A DNA stretch of 64,000 nucleotides. It comes from an uncultured Alteromonadales bacterium (GTDB lineage: Bacteria > Pseudomonadota > Gammaproteobacteria > Pseudomonadales > Cellvibrionaceae). A program made the translations under genes and the position numbers. A model generated the notes under the pieces. The model had not been told where the DNA came from. It did no database searches and worked only from the letters and a program-made list of their open reading frames with translations. The stretch spans positions 51,476 to 115,475 of the forward strand of contig CALMJT010000131.1 in NCBI GenBank assembly GCA_937864365.1, written 5' to 3'. Below are positions 63,345-64,000 of this stretch, in pieces. Within the stretch, counting starts at the first letter, position 1. The number at the start of each line of letters is the position of its first letter.

Positions 63345-63947
63345 ATGTTTAAAATCTATGGTGACCTGAATTCTGGGAACTGTTACAAACTTAAATTGTT
63401 GTGCGCATTGCTCAATATCAACCACCAGTGGATTGATGTAGATATCTTAAAAAAAGAAACTCAGACTGACGATTTTATTCGGAAAAATCCGAATGGAAAA
63501 ATTCCCATTTTGGAATTAGACAATGGTTCAATTTTGGCAGAATCCAATGCTATATTAAATTATTTGGCTAACGGTACTTCGTACTTACCCAGTGATAATT
63601 ACTTGCGAGCACTGGTGTTACAGTGGCAGTTTTTTGAACAATACAGCCACGAGCCATACATTGCCGTAGCGCGATTTATTCAGTTTTATTTAAATCTTCC
63701 CGAAGACAGACTGGCAGAATATAAATCGAAATTAGCTGGTGGTTACAAAGCCTTAGACGTGATGGAAAAGCATCTCAGCGACAAGTCATTTTTTGTTGGT
63801 GACGGTCCTACAATTGCAGATATCTCTTTGTACGCGTATACGCACGTTGCACACGAAGGTGGTTTTGATTTGGCGAATTATCCGGCTGTGCAAGGCTGGA
63901 TAAATCGTATTAAAGCTTTGGATGGTTATTTAGGAATGCTTGACTGA
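63345..63947 (+). CDS. Glutathione S-transferase family protein
   Basis: About 200 aa from ATG 63345, 9 nt after AGAGG; an ATG six bases earlier is too close to it. The thioredoxin-like N-domain is FKIYGDLNSGNCYKLKLLCALL, with Ser/Asn-Cys at the catalytic turn; KNPNGKIPILELDNG has the cis-Pro and ILAESNAILNYLA the glutathione gamma-Glu site (ES). The C-terminal helical domain has DGPTIADISLYAYTHVA. It resembles the bacterial GST branch with SGN-C at the active site, as in some dehalogenase-like GSTs. The substrate is unknown. A dispersed repeat starts 1 bp after the stop. Confidence 0.9.
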   Translation: MFKIYGDLNSGNCYKLKLLCALLNINHQWIDVDILKKETQTDDFIRKNPNGKIPILELDNGSILAESNAILNYLANGTSYLPSDNYLRALVLQWQFFEQYSHEPYIAVARFIQFYLNLPEDRLAEYKSKLAGGYKALDVMEKHLSDKSFFVGDGPTIADISLYAYTHVAHEGGFDLANYPAVQGWINRIKALDGYLGMLD

Positions 63948-63948
63948 T

Positions 63949-64000
63949 AGGAAACTCTGATTAACCTAGAGTTTCTCGCGACACAAGGATGTGTCGCCAA
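63949..64000 (+). repeat. Dispersed repeat, cut by the window end
   Basis: AGGAAACTCTGATTAACCTA then GACACAAGGATGTGTCGCC: identical to the first third of the reference copy. It starts 1 bp after the GST stop codon. Confidence 0.95.

Overview
The window reads as chromosome of an AT-rich marine-type gammaproteobacterium. The housekeeping genes (folE, prmB-aroC, greB, cca, tadA, mltF, full-length single-chain purL) are gammaproteobacterial. Two TonB-dependent receptors, a vanadium-type haloperoxidase, a glucosylglycerate gene set and a Fur-type box fit a marine, Cellvibrionales-like heterotroph; the genus cannot be read from the sequence. I see no rRNA, tRNA, transposase, prophage or CRISPR.

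Layout. 1-3.9 kb: tail of an unknown gene, folE, prmB, aroC, a TerB-like protein. 4-5.5 kb: a probable Fur-controlled pair (DUF2271 and PepSY proteins). 5.8-9.6 kb: nucleoside hydrolase and a TonB receptor. 9.6-11.9 kb: gene-free AT-rich DNA. 11.9-14.2 kb: secreted vanadium haloperoxidase/PAP2 protein and a helical exported protein. 14.5-21.1 kb: ChrA transporter, a second TonB receptor with an EF-hand-like loop, a xanthine/urate-type permease. 21.1-23.2 kb: gene-free, but with a sigma-54-type promoter placed directly before a hairpin and intrinsic terminator (candidate ~75-nt RNA). 23.2-28.4 kb: four genes that make, break down and recycle glucosylglycerate. 28.5-31.3 kb: NIT-like membrane protein, SDR and LysR pair. 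31.6-33.6 kb: ferredoxin-type reductase and group I truncated haemoglobin behind an NsrR-type operator, a probable split nitric-oxide dioxygenase. 35-43.6 kb: ScoAB CoA-transferase with LysR, succinate-semialdehyde dehydrogenase, Lrp and aromatic aminotransferase, HD-GYP phosphodiesterase, flavin reductase. 44-56.3 kb: housekeeping genes. 56.5-64 kb: exported M20 amidohydrolase, a four-gene GTPase/roadblock module, BenE-type transporter, GST.

The most pervasive feature is a dispersed, non-coding element of about 153 bp, present in roughly 20 full, shortened or single-hairpin copies. Its 17-bp terminal inverted repeats and five successive hairpins make it MITE/REP-like. One copy carries paired compensatory changes in its last stem. 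Several copies begin within 0-10 bp of a stop codon, in the sense orientation, so they form 3' UTRs.

Functional themes: osmolyte (glucosylglycerate) turnover, NO defence, purine/nucleoside scavenging, iron-responsive uptake, and a GTPase-roadblock switch of unknown output.
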